DNA from: Gemmatimonadota bacterium
Lineage (GTDB): Bacteria > Gemmatimonadota > Gemmatimonadetes > Gemmatimonadales > GWC2-71-9
NCBI GenBank assembly: GCA_016794805.1
Contig: JAEUJI010000048.1
Coordinates: 1 to 41,340, forward strand
Direction of reading: 5' to 3'
Length of the DNA stretch: 41,340 bases
Notes under the pieces: generated by a model
Databases searched by the model: none
Told to the model about the DNA's origin: nothing
What the model saw: the letters and a program-made list of their open reading frames with translations, nothing else
Part shown: piece by piece, positions 16,810-24,917 of the stretch
Numbering within the stretch: position 1 is the stretch's first letter
Layout of the letters: each line of letters opens with the position of its first letter
Translations under genes and position numbers: made by a program

Positions 16810-18201
16810 ATGCGCGACACCGATACGCCGATCAAGGCCGGCCAGCCTATCCCCTACCCGCCCAAGCGCGAGTACGTGGAGCCGGACTGGACCCGGCTGC
16901 CGGGCTACAAGGGTGTCACCCAGGAGGAGTGGGAGAACGCCACCTGGCAGCGCAAGCACACCGTCAAGAACCTGCGCGAGTTCAAGGACGCCCTGGGCCA
17001 CCTGCTGCCCGAGGACCTGGCCCTGAGCATCGGCCAGGACATGGAGCAGCGCGCCACCATGTCCATGCTCATCCCCCCGCACATGCTCAACACCATGAAC
17101 ATGGCGGACCTCTGGCACGACCCGGTGCGGCGCTACATGGCGCCGGCCCTGGCCGACCGGCTCACCGAGTGGGCCAACCATCCCAAGGCCTCACGGGACA
17201 GCCTGCACGAGCATGACATGTGGGTGGCGGAGGGGCTCACCCATCGCTACCCCACCAAGGTGCTGGCGGAGATGCTCTCCACCTGTCCCCAGTACTGCGG
17301 CCACTGCACCCGGATGGACCTGGTCGGCAACGACGTCCCCCAGGTGACCAAGCTCAAGTTCGCGATGCCGCAGAAGGACCGGCACCAGGCCATGCTGGAT
17401 TACCTGCGGAAGACGCCCAGCGTCCGGGACGTCGTGGTGTCCGGCGGCGACATCGCCAACCTGCACATCACCCAGCTGGAGCCGTTTGTCTCCGCCCTGC
17501 TGGACATCCCGAACATCCGCGACATCCGGCTCGCCTCGAAGGGACTGATCGGGCTGCCGCAGCATTACCTGCAGGACGGTGTGCTCGCCGGGCTGGAGCG
17601 GCTGGCGAAGAAGGCCTTCGACCGCGGCGTGGACCTGGCGCTCCACACCCACGCCAACAGCGCCCAGCAGGTGACCCCGCTCGTGGGCAAGGCCACCAAG
17701 AAGCTGCTGGAGATCGGCTTCCGCGATGTGCGCAACCAGGGCGTGCTGCTCCGGGGGGTGAACGCCACCACCCAGGAGCTGCTCGACCTCTGCTTCATGC
17801 TGCTCGATCATGCCAAGATCATGCCCTACTACTTCTACATGTGCGACATGATCCCCAACAGCGAGCACTGGCGGGTGTCGGTGGCGGAGGCCCAGCAGCT
17901 GCAGCACGACATCATGGGCTACCTCCCCGGGTTCGCCACGCCGCGCATCGTCTGCGACGTGCCCTTCGTCGGCAAGCGCTGGGTGCACCAGGTGGCCGAG
18001 TACGACCGGGAGAAGGGCATCAGCTACTGGACCAAGAACTACCTCACCAGCATCGAGTGGGGCAACCACGCGGCGCTGCAGCAGCAGTACGCCTACTACG
18101 ACCCGATCCACACCCTGCCCGAGTCGGGGCAGCGCTGGTGGCGCGCGCACGAGGCCGAGATGGCCCGGGCGTCCGAGGGCACGCACGCGGTGCACGCGTA
18201 A
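16810..18201 (+). CDS. KamA-family radical SAM 2,3-aminomutase, divergent subtype
   Basis: Predicted PLP- and SAM-dependent migration of an alpha-amino group to C-3, as in lysine 2,3-aminomutase. 463 aa, the size of full-length KamA rather than the shorter EpmB. The Fe-S ligand motif CPQYCGHC supplies Cys159, Cys163 and Cys166; the following Thr-Arg keeps Arg168, which aligns with the carboxylate-binding Arg134 of clostridial LAM. The PLP-binding lysine is probably Lys389 (VPFVGKRW). Differences from classical LAM: CTRRR is CTRMD here, SRTPVVLPQR is SKGLIGLPQH, and GVND is GVNA, while the YxxCD Asp (Asp346) is kept. The substrate may be lysine or another amino acid. ATG 16810 has GAGGG upstream. 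It is followed by a class III aminotransferase on the same strand. Confidence 0.85.
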   Translation: MRDTDTPIKAGQPIPYPPKREYVEPDWTRLPGYKGVTQEEWENATWQRKHTVKNLREFKDALGHLLPEDLALSIGQDMEQRATMSMLIPPHMLNTMNMADLWHDPVRRYMAPALADRLTEWANHPKASRDSLHEHDMWVAEGLTHRYPTKVLAEMLSTCPQYCGHCTRMDLVGNDVPQVTKLKFAMPQKDRHQAMLDYLRKTPSVRDVVVSGGDIANLHITQLEPFVSALLDIPNIRDIRLASKGLIGLPQHYLQDGVLAGLERLAKKAFDRGVDLALHTHANSAQQVTPLVGKATKKLLEIGFRDVRNQGVLLRGVNATTQELLDLCFMLLDHAKIMPYYFYMCDMIPNSEHWRVSVAEAQQLQHDIMGYLPGFATPRIVCDVPFVGKRWVHQVAEYDREKGISYWTKNYLTSIEWGNHAALQQQYAYYDPIHTLPESGQRWWRAHEAEMARASEGTHAVHA

Positions 18202-18207
18202 CCGCCG

Positions 18208-18290
18208 GGAAAAGGGAAGCGGGAAACGGCGCGCACGATCGGCCCCGAGCTCCGTTTCCCGTTTCCCGTTTCCCGTTTCCCGTTTCCCGA
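18208..18290. repeat. GGGAAACGG hairpin repeat, copy 3, with five GTTTCCC units
   Basis: A purine arm (18208-18229) faces five exact tandem GTTTCCC heptamers (18254-18288) across a ~25-bp spacer. It lies between the KamA-like gene and the following aminotransferase gene, so it could attenuate read-through. Confidence 0.85.
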
Positions 18291-18320
18291 AGTTGACTCC
18301 AGCAGTTGGTAAGGTGACCC

Positions 18321-19628
18321 ATGACCACCCGCGACTACCCCCGGATCCTCACCCCGCCGCCCGGCCCCAAGGGGCGGGCCATCATCGACCGCGACACGGC
18401 GTGGACCTCGCCCTCCTACATCAAGGAGTATCCGCTGGTCATCGCGGGCGGGAAGGGCGCCATGGTGGAGGACGCCGACGGCAACCGCTATATCGACTAC
18501 ATGGCGGGGATCGCGGTCTCGGCCACGGGCTACAACCACCCGAAGGTGGTCGCCGCCATCCAGGAGCAGGCCGGGAGGTTCCTGCATATCTGCGGCACCG
18601 ACTTCTACTTCGAGGGCTTTGCCCAGCTGGCCGAGCGGCTCGCGCGCCTGGCCCCGGGGCCGAGCCGGAAGCGGGTGTTCCTCTCCAACTCGGGGACCGA
18701 GGCCATCGAGGGGGCGATCAAGCTGGCGCGGTATCACACCCGGCGCCCGGCGCTCATCGCCTTCCAGGGCTCGTTCCACGGCCGGACCTACGGGGCGATG
18801 TCCCTCACCTCGAGCAAGGCGCGGCAGCACAAGCACTTCGGCCCGCTGCTCCCCGAGGTGTACCACGTCCCCTACGCCAACCCATACCGGATGACCGACC
18901 CGATCGGCGAGTCGCTCGACGCGCTGCACGATCTCTTCGGCCGCCATGTGGACCCGAGCGACGTGGCCGGGATCTTCGTCGAGCCGGTGCAGGGAGAGGG
19001 GGGCTACGTCATGCCGCCGATGGGCTTCCTGCGCGCGCTGCGGGAGGTCTGCGACCAGCACGGCATCCTGCTGGTGGCGGATGAGGTGCAGAGCGGGGTG
19101 GGCCGCACCGGGAAGATGTGGGCCTGTGACTGGGAGGGGGTCGAGCCCGACATCCTGGTGAGCGCCAAGGGGCTCGGCAGCGGAATGCCGATCGGGGCGT
19201 TCATCGCGAAGGAATCGGTCATGACCTGGGAAGCCGGGAGCCACGGCTCCACCTACGGCGGCAATCCCGTCGCCTGCGCCGCCGCGCTCGCCACCCTGGA
19301 GATCGTGGAAGGGATGCTGCCCCACATCCAGCAGATGGGCGACCGGATGCTGGGCCACGCCCGGCGGATGCAGGAGAAGTACGCCGTGATCGGCGATGTG
19401 CGCGGCCGCGGCCTGATGCTCGGCATCGAGTTCGTGAAGGACCGGGCCACGAAGGAGCCGTACCACGACATCATTGACCGCATCACCGAGCGCGCCTTCC
19501 GGAAGGGGCTGCTGCTCCTGGGCTGCGGCAAGAGCACCTTCCGGCTGGCCCCGCCGCTGGTGCTGGATCAGTATGACGTCGATACCGGGATGGAAATCTT
19601 CGAGGCCTGCCTGAAGGAAGAGGACTAG
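18321..19628 (+). CDS. Class III aminotransferase (GabT/ornithine aminotransferase-like)
   Basis: PLP-dependent transfer of a terminal amino group, fold type I, 435 aa. Key features: FLSNSGTEAIEGAIKLAR (PLP phosphate loop, about residues 120-137), EPVQGEGG, Asp254 in LVADEVQSGVGRTG, and the Schiff-base Lys283 in SAKGLGSGMPIGAF. The closest named relatives are 4-aminobutyrate/ornithine-type enzymes of the archaeal GabT group, which take omega-amino acids. ATG 18321 has AAGGTGA at good spacing. It shares strand with the KamA-like gene, so removal of a distal amine from a KamA product (for example C6 of beta-lysine) is an attractive but unproven role. A strong palindrome at 19651-19683 ends the unit. 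Confidence 0.9.
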   Translation: MTTRDYPRILTPPPGPKGRAIIDRDTAWTSPSYIKEYPLVIAGGKGAMVEDADGNRYIDYMAGIAVSATGYNHPKVVAAIQEQAGRFLHICGTDFYFEGFAQLAERLARLAPGPSRKRVFLSNSGTEAIEGAIKLARYHTRRPALIAFQGSFHGRTYGAMSLTSSKARQHKHFGPLLPEVYHVPYANPYRMTDPIGESLDALHDLFGRHVDPSDVAGIFVEPVQGEGGYVMPPMGFLRALREVCDQHGILLVADEVQSGVGRTGKMWACDWEGVEPDILVSAKGLGSGMPIGAFIAKESVMTWEAGSHGSTYGGNPVACAAALATLEIVEGMLPHIQQMGDRMLGHARRMQEKYAVIGDVRGRGLMLGIEFVKDRATKEPYHDIIDRITERAFRKGLLLLGCGKSTFRLAPPLVLDQYDVDTGMEIFEACLKEED

Positions 19629-19650
19629 ACGGTTCGGGATCCCGAAACAC

Positions 19651-19683
19651 GCGACCCTCCGGCTCCGGGAGCCGGAGGGTCGC
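19651..19683. terminator. Bidirectional terminator hairpin
   Basis: GCGACCCTCCGGCTCC (19651-19666) is exactly complementary to 19668-19683. It sits between the convergent aminotransferase gene (ends 19628) and the secreted protein gene (ends 19696), so it can stop transcription from both sides. Confidence 0.75.
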
Positions 19684-19695
19684 TGGCGTCCGTGG

Positions 19696-20217
19696 TTACT
19701 GCCGCACCAGGTGCCAGGTCACCGTCACGCTGCCCGAGACCCCGTTGGCCTCGTCGGCGTCGGGGTGCTCATAGGTGGATTTCCCGTCCAGCTTCCCGTA
19801 GTCCGCGGCCTGGAGATCAGCCATCTCCATGATCGGGTAATCCCCACGCCGGGGGCGCTTGCCGGCCTCCTCGGGGCACCAGACCTGGAAGTCGTACTCG
19901 CCGGCGTTCTCGGTGGTGGCGTGCCCCACGACCAGCATGCCGGGCCCCTCGAACTCCGGCGCCCCCGCCGGCTTCACCCGGCAGGTGACCCGGCCCGCGG
20001 CAATCGTCGCCGTGACAGTGGTCACCTCGTCCTTGCCGCTCACCTTGAGGGTGGAGGTCTGGGCCACGGTGCCGCTGTAGTACATGGCGCAATTCCAGGT
20101 CGCCAGGGAGTCCATGTTGCACCGCTTCCAGTCGGCTGACACCTGGCCGTCGAGGGCCGGCTGCCACAGCAGCGCCGGCAGCAGGAGCAGCGTGAATCCG
20201 CGCGTGGCAAAGGTCAT
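19696..20217 (-). CDS. Secreted protein, unknown function
   Basis: 173 residues with a signal peptide (basic start, TLLLLPALLWQPA core, likely cleavage near LDGQVS). The mature part has four cysteines (about residues 33, 43, 79 and 114) that could form two disulfides, and a beta-rich sequence (STLKVSGKDEVTTVTATIAAGRVTCRVKP), suggesting a small Ig- or OB-like beta sandwich. ATG 20217 is chosen because it opens the signal peptide. It is the last gene of the leftward aminotransferase/dehydrogenase group, 38 bp after the dehydrogenase. Family not recognised. Confidence 0.75.
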   Translation of the reverse strand: MTFATRGFTLLLLPALLWQPALDGQVSADWKRCNMDSLATWNCAMYYSGTVAQTSTLKVSGKDEVTTVTATIAAGRVTCRVKPAGAPEFEGPGMLVVGHATTENAGEYDFQVWCPEEAGKRPRRGDYPIMEMADLQAADYGKLDGKSTYEHPDADEANGVSGSVTVTWHLVRQ

Positions 20218-20255
20218 GGAATCGGGTCCTCCCTGGTCTCTGGTGGAGACACCAA

Positions 20256-21836
20256 CTACGAGGTCACTATCGTCCGGCTCTGCTCCCGCATGAACTGCTG
20301 CACGTACCACGGCCCGCAGCCCCCCTTGCCGCTGCCGCCGCTCCCCTTCCAGCCGCAGAAGGCCTGCGCCCCCGGCCAGGCCCCGGTGGTGGCGCCGCTG
20401 CGCTTGTTCACATAGCAGACCCCCGCCTCGACTTCGTCGAAGAAGCGGTCGATCTCCTCCTGCCGCCCCGAGAACAGGCCGGCGGTGAGGCCAAACTCCA
20501 CCTTGTTGCTTTCGGCGATCGCCTGGTCGAAGCTGTCCACCGTCGCCACCGCCAGGAAGGGGGCGAACAGCTCCTCGAGGAAGAGGGTGCTCTCCAGCGG
20601 CAGCTCGGCGATCGTCGGGGCGACGAAGTGGCCCTTGTCGAAGGCCTCGCCCCGGAGCCGCTGGCCGCCCAGCACCACCTTTCCCTCCCGGCCGGCCTGG
20701 TTCACCGCCTTCTCCCAGCGCTGCACCGCCTTCTCGTTGATCACCGGCCCGAACCAGACGTCGCGCTGGGTCACGTCGCCCATGCGGATGGCCCTGGTCT
20801 TCTCGATCAGCTTCTCCATGAACGGCGCGGCCACCTTCCGGTGCACGTACACCCGGCTGGTGGCGCTGCACTTCTGGTTCTGCAGCCCGAAGGCCGACTT
20901 CATCACCCCTTCGGCCGCAGCTTCGAGGTCGGCGGTGTCCATGACGATCGCGGCGTTCTTTCCACCCAGCTCCATGAGGCAGGGCTTCACCCACTTCTCC
21001 GAGAGCCCGTGGAAGATCCGCATCCCCACCGGCTTCGAGCCGGTGAACACCACCCCGTCGGTGAGCGGGTGCTGCCACATCGGGTCGCCGATCTCGCGGC
21101 CGTGGCCCGACACGAACTGGAACACCCCCGCGGGGACACCGGCATCCCGGTACACCTCGTACAGCTTGAGCCCCGTCCAGGGCGTGTCCTCGGCCGGCTT
21201 GTACACCACGGCGTTGCCGCTCATGAGCGCGGCGGAGGACATGCCGGTGGAGAGCGCCAGCGGGAAGTTGAACGGCGCGATGCAGACGAAGACGCCGTAG
21301 GGACGGAGGATCTCGGTATTCCGTTCGATCGGGGTCATCTTCGCCATCTCGACGGTGAACCCGTTGTGGTCCTCCACCTGCTGGCAGTAGTAGTCGATGA
21401 GGTCCGCCGACTCCTCGGTGTCCCCCATGGACTCCAGCCGGTTCTTCCCCACCTCATAGGCCATGATGGCGCTGAGCAGGAACTTCCGCTCCCGGATCAG
21501 CTCGGCGGCGCGGCGGAGGATGCGGACCCGCTCCCGCCACGGCAGCGCCGCCCACCCCTTCTGCGCCGCCTTGGCGCCGCGCACCGCCTGGTCCACGTGC
21601 GCCGGCGTGGCGCAGGCGAACTTCCCCAGCACCAGGCCGGTGTCGAGGGGGGACACGTCGGTGATCGGCTCGACGCCCTTCACCTCCACCGCCTGGCCGT
21701 TGATGTAGAGCGGATAACTCCTCCCCGCCGTGGCGCGGACCTCGGCGAGGGCCGCGTCGAAGGCCCGGTGAAAGGCCTCCATGTCCACGTTGGTGGAGGT
21801 GTAGGTGATCTTCTGCTGCGGGGCGGTGGCGGTCAT
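20256..21836 (-). CDS. Aldehyde dehydrogenase, 1-pyrroline-5-carboxylate dehydrogenase (PruA/RocA) family
   Basis: NAD-dependent oxidation of an amino-semialdehyde to an acid. 526 aa, single-domain P5CDH length (no proline dehydrogenase fusion). Catalytic Glu289 (MELGGKN) and Cys323 (GLQNQKCSATSR) are present. The GVFVCIAPFNFPLALSTGM loop and VFTGSKPVGMRI are typical, and the C-terminus has NKRSGATTGAWPGAQAFCGWKGSG. In ordinary P5CDH the substrate is glutamate-gamma-semialdehyde in equilibrium with pyrroline-5-carboxylate. No proline dehydrogenase or arginase is nearby. ATG 21836 overlaps the stop of the upstream aminotransferase (ATGA), a tight pair suggesting that the aminotransferase and the dehydrogenase act in one pathway. 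Confidence 0.92.
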   Translation of the reverse strand: MTATAPQQKITYTSTNVDMEAFHRAFDAALAEVRATAGRSYPLYINGQAVEVKGVEPITDVSPLDTGLVLGKFACATPAHVDQAVRGAKAAQKGWAALPWRERVRILRRAAELIRERKFLLSAIMAYEVGKNRLESMGDTEESADLIDYYCQQVEDHNGFTVEMAKMTPIERNTEILRPYGVFVCIAPFNFPLALSTGMSSAALMSGNAVVYKPAEDTPWTGLKLYEVYRDAGVPAGVFQFVSGHGREIGDPMWQHPLTDGVVFTGSKPVGMRIFHGLSEKWVKPCLMELGGKNAAIVMDTADLEAAAEGVMKSAFGLQNQKCSATSRVYVHRKVAAPFMEKLIEKTRAIRMGDVTQRDVWFGPVINEKAVQRWEKAVNQAGREGKVVLGGQRLRGEAFDKGHFVAPTIAELPLESTLFLEELFAPFLAVATVDSFDQAIAESNKVEFGLTAGLFSGRQEEIDRFFDEVEAGVCYVNKRSGATTGAWPGAQAFCGWKGSGGSGKGGCGPWYVQQFMREQSRTIVTS

Positions 21837-23206
21837 GCGTGCCTCACCTTCGTCAGGGTTGCTTCCAGCGCGACGGTGAACCGCCGCACCAGTTCGTCAA
21901 TCTCGGATTCCTCGATCACGAACGGCGGGGCCAGGCAGGAGAGGTCCCCGTTGGTGCCGTCCGCCTGGCCCATGTTGGCCCAGGTCATCAGCCCCGCCGC
22001 CAGCGCCTGTTCGCTGAAGGTCTCGGCGAACTTGAGCTTCCGCGGCCAGGGCGCCCGGGTGCCCTTGTCCGCCACGAACTCGATCCCCGCGAGGAGCCCC
22101 CGGCCGCGGACATCCCCAACGTGGGGCAGTTCTCGGAGCGCCGCCAGCTTCCGGTGGAATACCTCGCCCATGCGGCGGCAGCGTTCCACCAGTCCGTGCG
22201 CCTTGAGATAGCGGACCGCGGCCAGCCCCGCCGCGGCGAGCACCGGGTGGTGGCTGAAGGTCTGCGCGTGCAGCAGCGCCCCCGATCCCTTCGCGATGGG
22301 GTCCAGCAGCCGGCGGGGCGCCGCCACCACGGAGAGGGGGGCGTAGCCGCCGGTGATGCCCTTGCCGAAGGTCATGATGTCCGGCGCCACGCTGTACTGC
22401 TCGATCGCCGACCAGGTCCCGGTGCGGCCGGCCCCCACCAGCACTTCATCCGCGATGAAGAGCACCTGGTGCCGGTCGCAGATCTCACGGATGCGCCTGA
22501 AGTAGCCCGGCGCCGGCACCGAGTGCCCGGTGCTGCTCCCCCCGACCGGTTCCGCGATGAACGCGGCCACGTTGTCGGCGCCGAGCTGGAGGATGGCGGC
22601 TTCGAGGGCGGACCCGGAACAGACCGGGCAGTCGCTCGAGCCGCCGAGCCGCCGAGCCGCCGAGCCCCCACACTCACACCGATACGAATACGGCGCCGGG
22701 ATCCGGTGGATGTCCACCAGCCACTCGCGATAGTAGGTCTTGTAGTGCTCCCGCGCCGACGCGGAGAGCGCGAGCAGGGTATTGCCATGGTAGGCGGGGA
22801 AGAGCGCGATCACCTTGTGCTTGGACGGCTTGCCGGTTTCGACCCAGTACTGCCGCGCCAGCTTGAGCGCGGCCTCCACCGCCTCGGAACCGCTGCCCAG
22901 GAAGTAGAACTTGTCGAGCTCGCCGGGGAGCAGCTCGGCCAGCGCGTCCGCCAGCGCCTCCACCGGCTCGTTGGTGAACGCGGTTCCGTTCAGGTAGGCG
23001 ACCTTCGCGGCCTGCGCGGCCATCGCCTGGCCGATCTCGGCCACGCCGTGTCCCAGGTTGGCGACGAACGCGCCGCCCGAGCCGTCGAGGTAGCGCCGGC
23101 CGTCCGCGTCCACCAGCCAGCACCCCTCGCCGTGGGTGATGAGCGGAAACCGGCGGGTCAGCTTCCGGTAGAAGACGTGGGAGTCGGGGAACTGGTAGGT
23201 TGCCAT
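21833..23206 (-). CDS. Class III aminotransferase (omega-/beta-amino acid:pyruvate type) with repeat in a Cys loop
   Basis: PLP-dependent aminotransferase, 457 aa. Features: FLGSGSEAVEAALKLARQYW, AYHGNTLLALSAS, Asp253 in FIADEVLVGAGRTG, Lys282 in TFGKGITGGYAPLS, and the PLP-site THR-equivalent FSHHPVLAAAG. The sequence resembles omega-amino acid:pyruvate transaminases, which accept beta-amino acids. A loop with two cysteine pairs, CEC (177-179) and CPVC (193-196), could bind metal or form disulfides. It is split by ~11 residues (GGSAARRLGGS) from the repeat at 22636-22668. The gene lies upstream of, and overlaps, the P5CDH-like gene. Substrate uncertain. Confidence 0.9.
   Translation of the reverse strand: MATYQFPDSHVFYRKLTRRFPLITHGEGCWLVDADGRRYLDGSGGAFVANLGHGVAEIGQAMAAQAAKVAYLNGTAFTNEPVEALADALAELLPGELDKFYFLGSGSEAVEAALKLARQYWVETGKPSKHKVIALFPAYHGNTLLALSASAREHYKTYYREWLVDIHRIPAPYSYRCECGGSAARRLGGSSDCPVCSGSALEAAILQLGADNVAAFIAEPVGGSSTGHSVPAPGYFRRIREICDRHQVLFIADEVLVGAGRTGTWSAIEQYSVAPDIMTFGKGITGGYAPLSVVAAPRRLLDPIAKGSGALLHAQTFSHHPVLAAAGLAAVRYLKAHGLVERCRRMGEVFHRKLAALRELPHVGDVRGRGLLAGIEFVADKGTRAPWPRKLKFAETFSEQALAAGLMTWANMGQADGTNGDLSCLAPPFVIEESEIDELVRRFTVALEATLTKVRHA
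22636..22668. repeat. GCCGAGCC repeat, copy 4 (inside a gene)
   Basis: A one-armed run of GAGCCGCCGAGCCGCCGAGC. It is in frame inside the aminotransferase gene and encodes GGSAARRLGGS between two Cys pairs. The complementary arm is not evident. Confidence 0.75.
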
Positions 23207-23230
23207 TGGAGGGGGAAATCTACAGGAGAA

Positions 23231-23345
23231 GCCGGGGAACGGGGGAACGGGGAAACGGGGAAAAGGAAAAGGGGGAGGGATGCCGTCTGCGGGGCTCTGC
23301 CCGCCTACCGGTTTCGCCGTTTCCCGTGTTCTCCGTTTCCCCGAT
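23231..23345. repeat. GGGGAAACGG hairpin repeat, copy 4
   Basis: A purine arm (about 23231-23276: GGGGAACGGGGGAACGG and continuing) faces a pyrimidine arm (about 23309-23345: GTTTCGCCGTTTCCC and continuing). It fills the gap between csaA and the aminotransferase gene on the leftward strand and may reduce read-through. Confidence 0.75.
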
Positions 23346-23359
23346 TGTGCAGGCCACCC

Positions 23360-23701
23360 CTAGATCAGTCTCGCCCCGTTCGGCACCGGCCGTTCCGGCA
23401 CCGCCAGGACGATGGCGCCGGTCGCGTCCGCGAAGCCGGTGACCAGCACTTCGGAGCGGAAGGGGCCGATCTGCTTGGGCGGGAAGTTGAGCACGCCGAG
23501 GACCTGCCGCCCCAGCAGGTCCTCCTTCCGGTAGTGCACCGTGATCTGGGCGCTGGAACGCCGGACCCCGATGTCCGGGCCGAAGTCCACCGTGAGCTTC
23601 CAGGCCGGCTTCCGCGCCTCGGGGAAATCCTCCACCGCGAGGACCGTCCCGACCCGCAGCTCGACCCGCTCGAACTCGGCCCAGCTGATCGGAGCGGTCA
23701 C
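23360..23701 (-). CDS. csaA: CsaA-type tRNA-binding (OB-fold) protein
   Basis: 113 residues, typical for stand-alone CsaA, a dimeric OB-fold protein with chaperone and tRNA-binding activity. Motifs: [32 protein letters not shown] at the start, [15 protein letters not shown], and the terminal [13 protein letters not shown] loop. The start is GTG 23701, which overlaps the stop of the upstream NTF2-like gene (GTGA); a longer reading to 23896 only adds frame-shadow residues. Confidence 0.9.
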   Translation of the reverse strand: MTAPISWAEFERVELRVGTVLAVEDFPEARKPAWKLTVDFGPDIGVRRSSAQITVHYRKEDLLGRQVLGVLNFPPKQIGPFRSEVLVTGFADATGAIVLAVPERPVPNGARLI

Positions 23702-24171
23702 AGCTCGGGGCAGCCTTCGCGGCGGCGGGTGTCCGCCAGCGAGATGATCTTCCACTCCGCGCCTTCCTTCGCGATGAGGAACGCATCCACCCCGCAGTGG
23801 CTCAGCTTGGTCCCGAGGTAGAAGGTGTAGTCCATCCAGACCGTGGCGAGGGTACCGTCCTGGTGTACCACCTCGTTGGCCACCCGCTCGTCCCACACCT
23901 CCGCATGCGGCGTGCCCACCGCCTTCACGAAGCCGTCCACCCCGCCATCCACGTTGACCGTGGGCGTGCCCTGCCGCACGAACGCCGAGGCCATGAACAC
24001 CTTGGGATGGAAGACGGAGCGGACCATGGCGCTGTCGCCGGCGCGCATGCCGTCGAAGAGCCGCTTCGTCACCGCCAGGATCGCGTCACGGTCGGGGGCC
24101 TGCTGCGCGGCAAGTGGGGCGGCGACGGTGAGGGAAGCCAGCAGGAGGGTCGCATGTCGAAGCATCAGCAT
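23698..24171 (-). CDS. Exported NTF2-like (DUF4440/SnoaL-like) protein
   Basis: 157 residues. A signal peptide from ATG 24171 (or ATG 24165) has the core [14 protein letters not shown]. The domain is a cone-shaped NTF2-like fold: [29 protein letters not shown], then [47 protein letters not shown]. Such domains serve as small-molecule binders or weak enzymes, so no specific role can be given. It overlaps csaA and lies 43 bp after cutC. Confidence 0.8.
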   Translation of the reverse strand: MLMLRHATLLLASLTVAAPLAAQQAPDRDAILAVTKRLFDGMRAGDSAMVRSVFHPKVFMASAFVRQGTPTVNVDGGVDGFVKAVGTPHAEVWDERVANEVVHQDGTLATVWMDYTFYLGTKLSHCGVDAFLIAKEGAEWKIISLADTRRREGCPEL

Positions 24172-24214
24172 TCTCAGGATTCCGGGGTTGAGGGTGCGGG
24201 ATGTACGGTGGCCG

Positions 24215-24904
24215 TCAGGTCCGGGTTTCCGGCGTGGTGAGTGCCCGGATGACGCCTTCGAGTTCGGCGACGTCGAGCCCGGCGCCATCGGGCAGGCGCG
24301 GTCCGAGGTGAATCTCCCGGACGCCGGTCAGCTGCACCAGGCGGGCGACGTGATCGGCGCGGACCCCGCCGCCGGCGAGGATCGTCACCGTGGCCCCGAA
24401 CCGCTGGACCAGCCGACGCAGCGTGTCGGCGCCCGCCAGCGCGGTCGGCGCCCCGCCCGAGGTGAGTACCCGGCCGATCCCGAGCTCCGCCAGCGTGGCC
24501 ACCGCCGCCCCGAGGTCCGGGACCTGGTCGATGGCGCGGTGGAAGCTGACCGCGAGGGGCCGCGCCCGCGCCACGAGCCGGGCCACCAGGTCCCGATCCA
24601 CTCCGCCCTCCGTGCTGAGCGCGCCGATGACCACGCCATCGGCCCCCGCCAGCTTCAGGTCGTGGAGGTCGGTGAGCATGGCATCCACGTCCCCGTCGTC
24701 ATAGCGGAAATCGCCGGGGCGGGGACGGAGCAGCACCTGCAGGGGCAGCTCCACCCGCCGGCGCACGGCCCGCACCAGGCCGGCGCTCGGCGTGACGCCC
24801 CCCTCCGCCAGGCCGGCGCAGAGTTCCAGGCGGCCGGCGCCCGCGCGCCCGGCCGCCACCGCGCCCGCGACACTCTCCACCGCCGCTTCGACCAGCACAT
24901 GCAT
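24215..24904 (-). CDS. cutC: CutC family protein
   Basis: 229 residues forming a TIM-barrel. Hallmarks: VLVEAAVESVAGAVAAGRAGAGRLELCAGLAEGGVTPSAGLV near the N-terminus, VLLRPRPGDFRYDD, GADGVVIGALSTEGGVD, FHRAIDQVPD and VLTSGGAPTALAG. The family is named for copper homeostasis, though its biochemical activity is unsettled. ATG 24904 gives the usual start; an in-frame codon at 24946 is less likely. Confidence 0.92.
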   Translation of the reverse strand: MHVLVEAAVESVAGAVAAGRAGAGRLELCAGLAEGGVTPSAGLVRAVRRRVELPLQVLLRPRPGDFRYDDGDVDAMLTDLHDLKLAGADGVVIGALSTEGGVDRDLVARLVARARPLAVSFHRAIDQVPDLGAAVATLAELGIGRVLTSGGAPTALAGADTLRRLVQRFGATVTILAGGGVRADHVARLVQLTGVREIHLGPRLPDGAGLDVAELEGVIRALTTPETRT

Positions 24905-24917
24905 CAGGACCGCCTCG

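Noticed and set aside
16810-18201. EpmB (EF-P lysyl-modification) instead of an aminomutase for free amino acids
   Set aside because: EpmB is shorter and lies with efp/epmA. This protein is full KamA length, keeps CTR and YxxCD, and sits with catabolic genes.
18254-18288. Five tandem GTTTCCC units as a CRISPR-like array
   Set aside because: Units are 7 bp with no spacers; they form one arm of a hairpin repeat and there are no cas genes.
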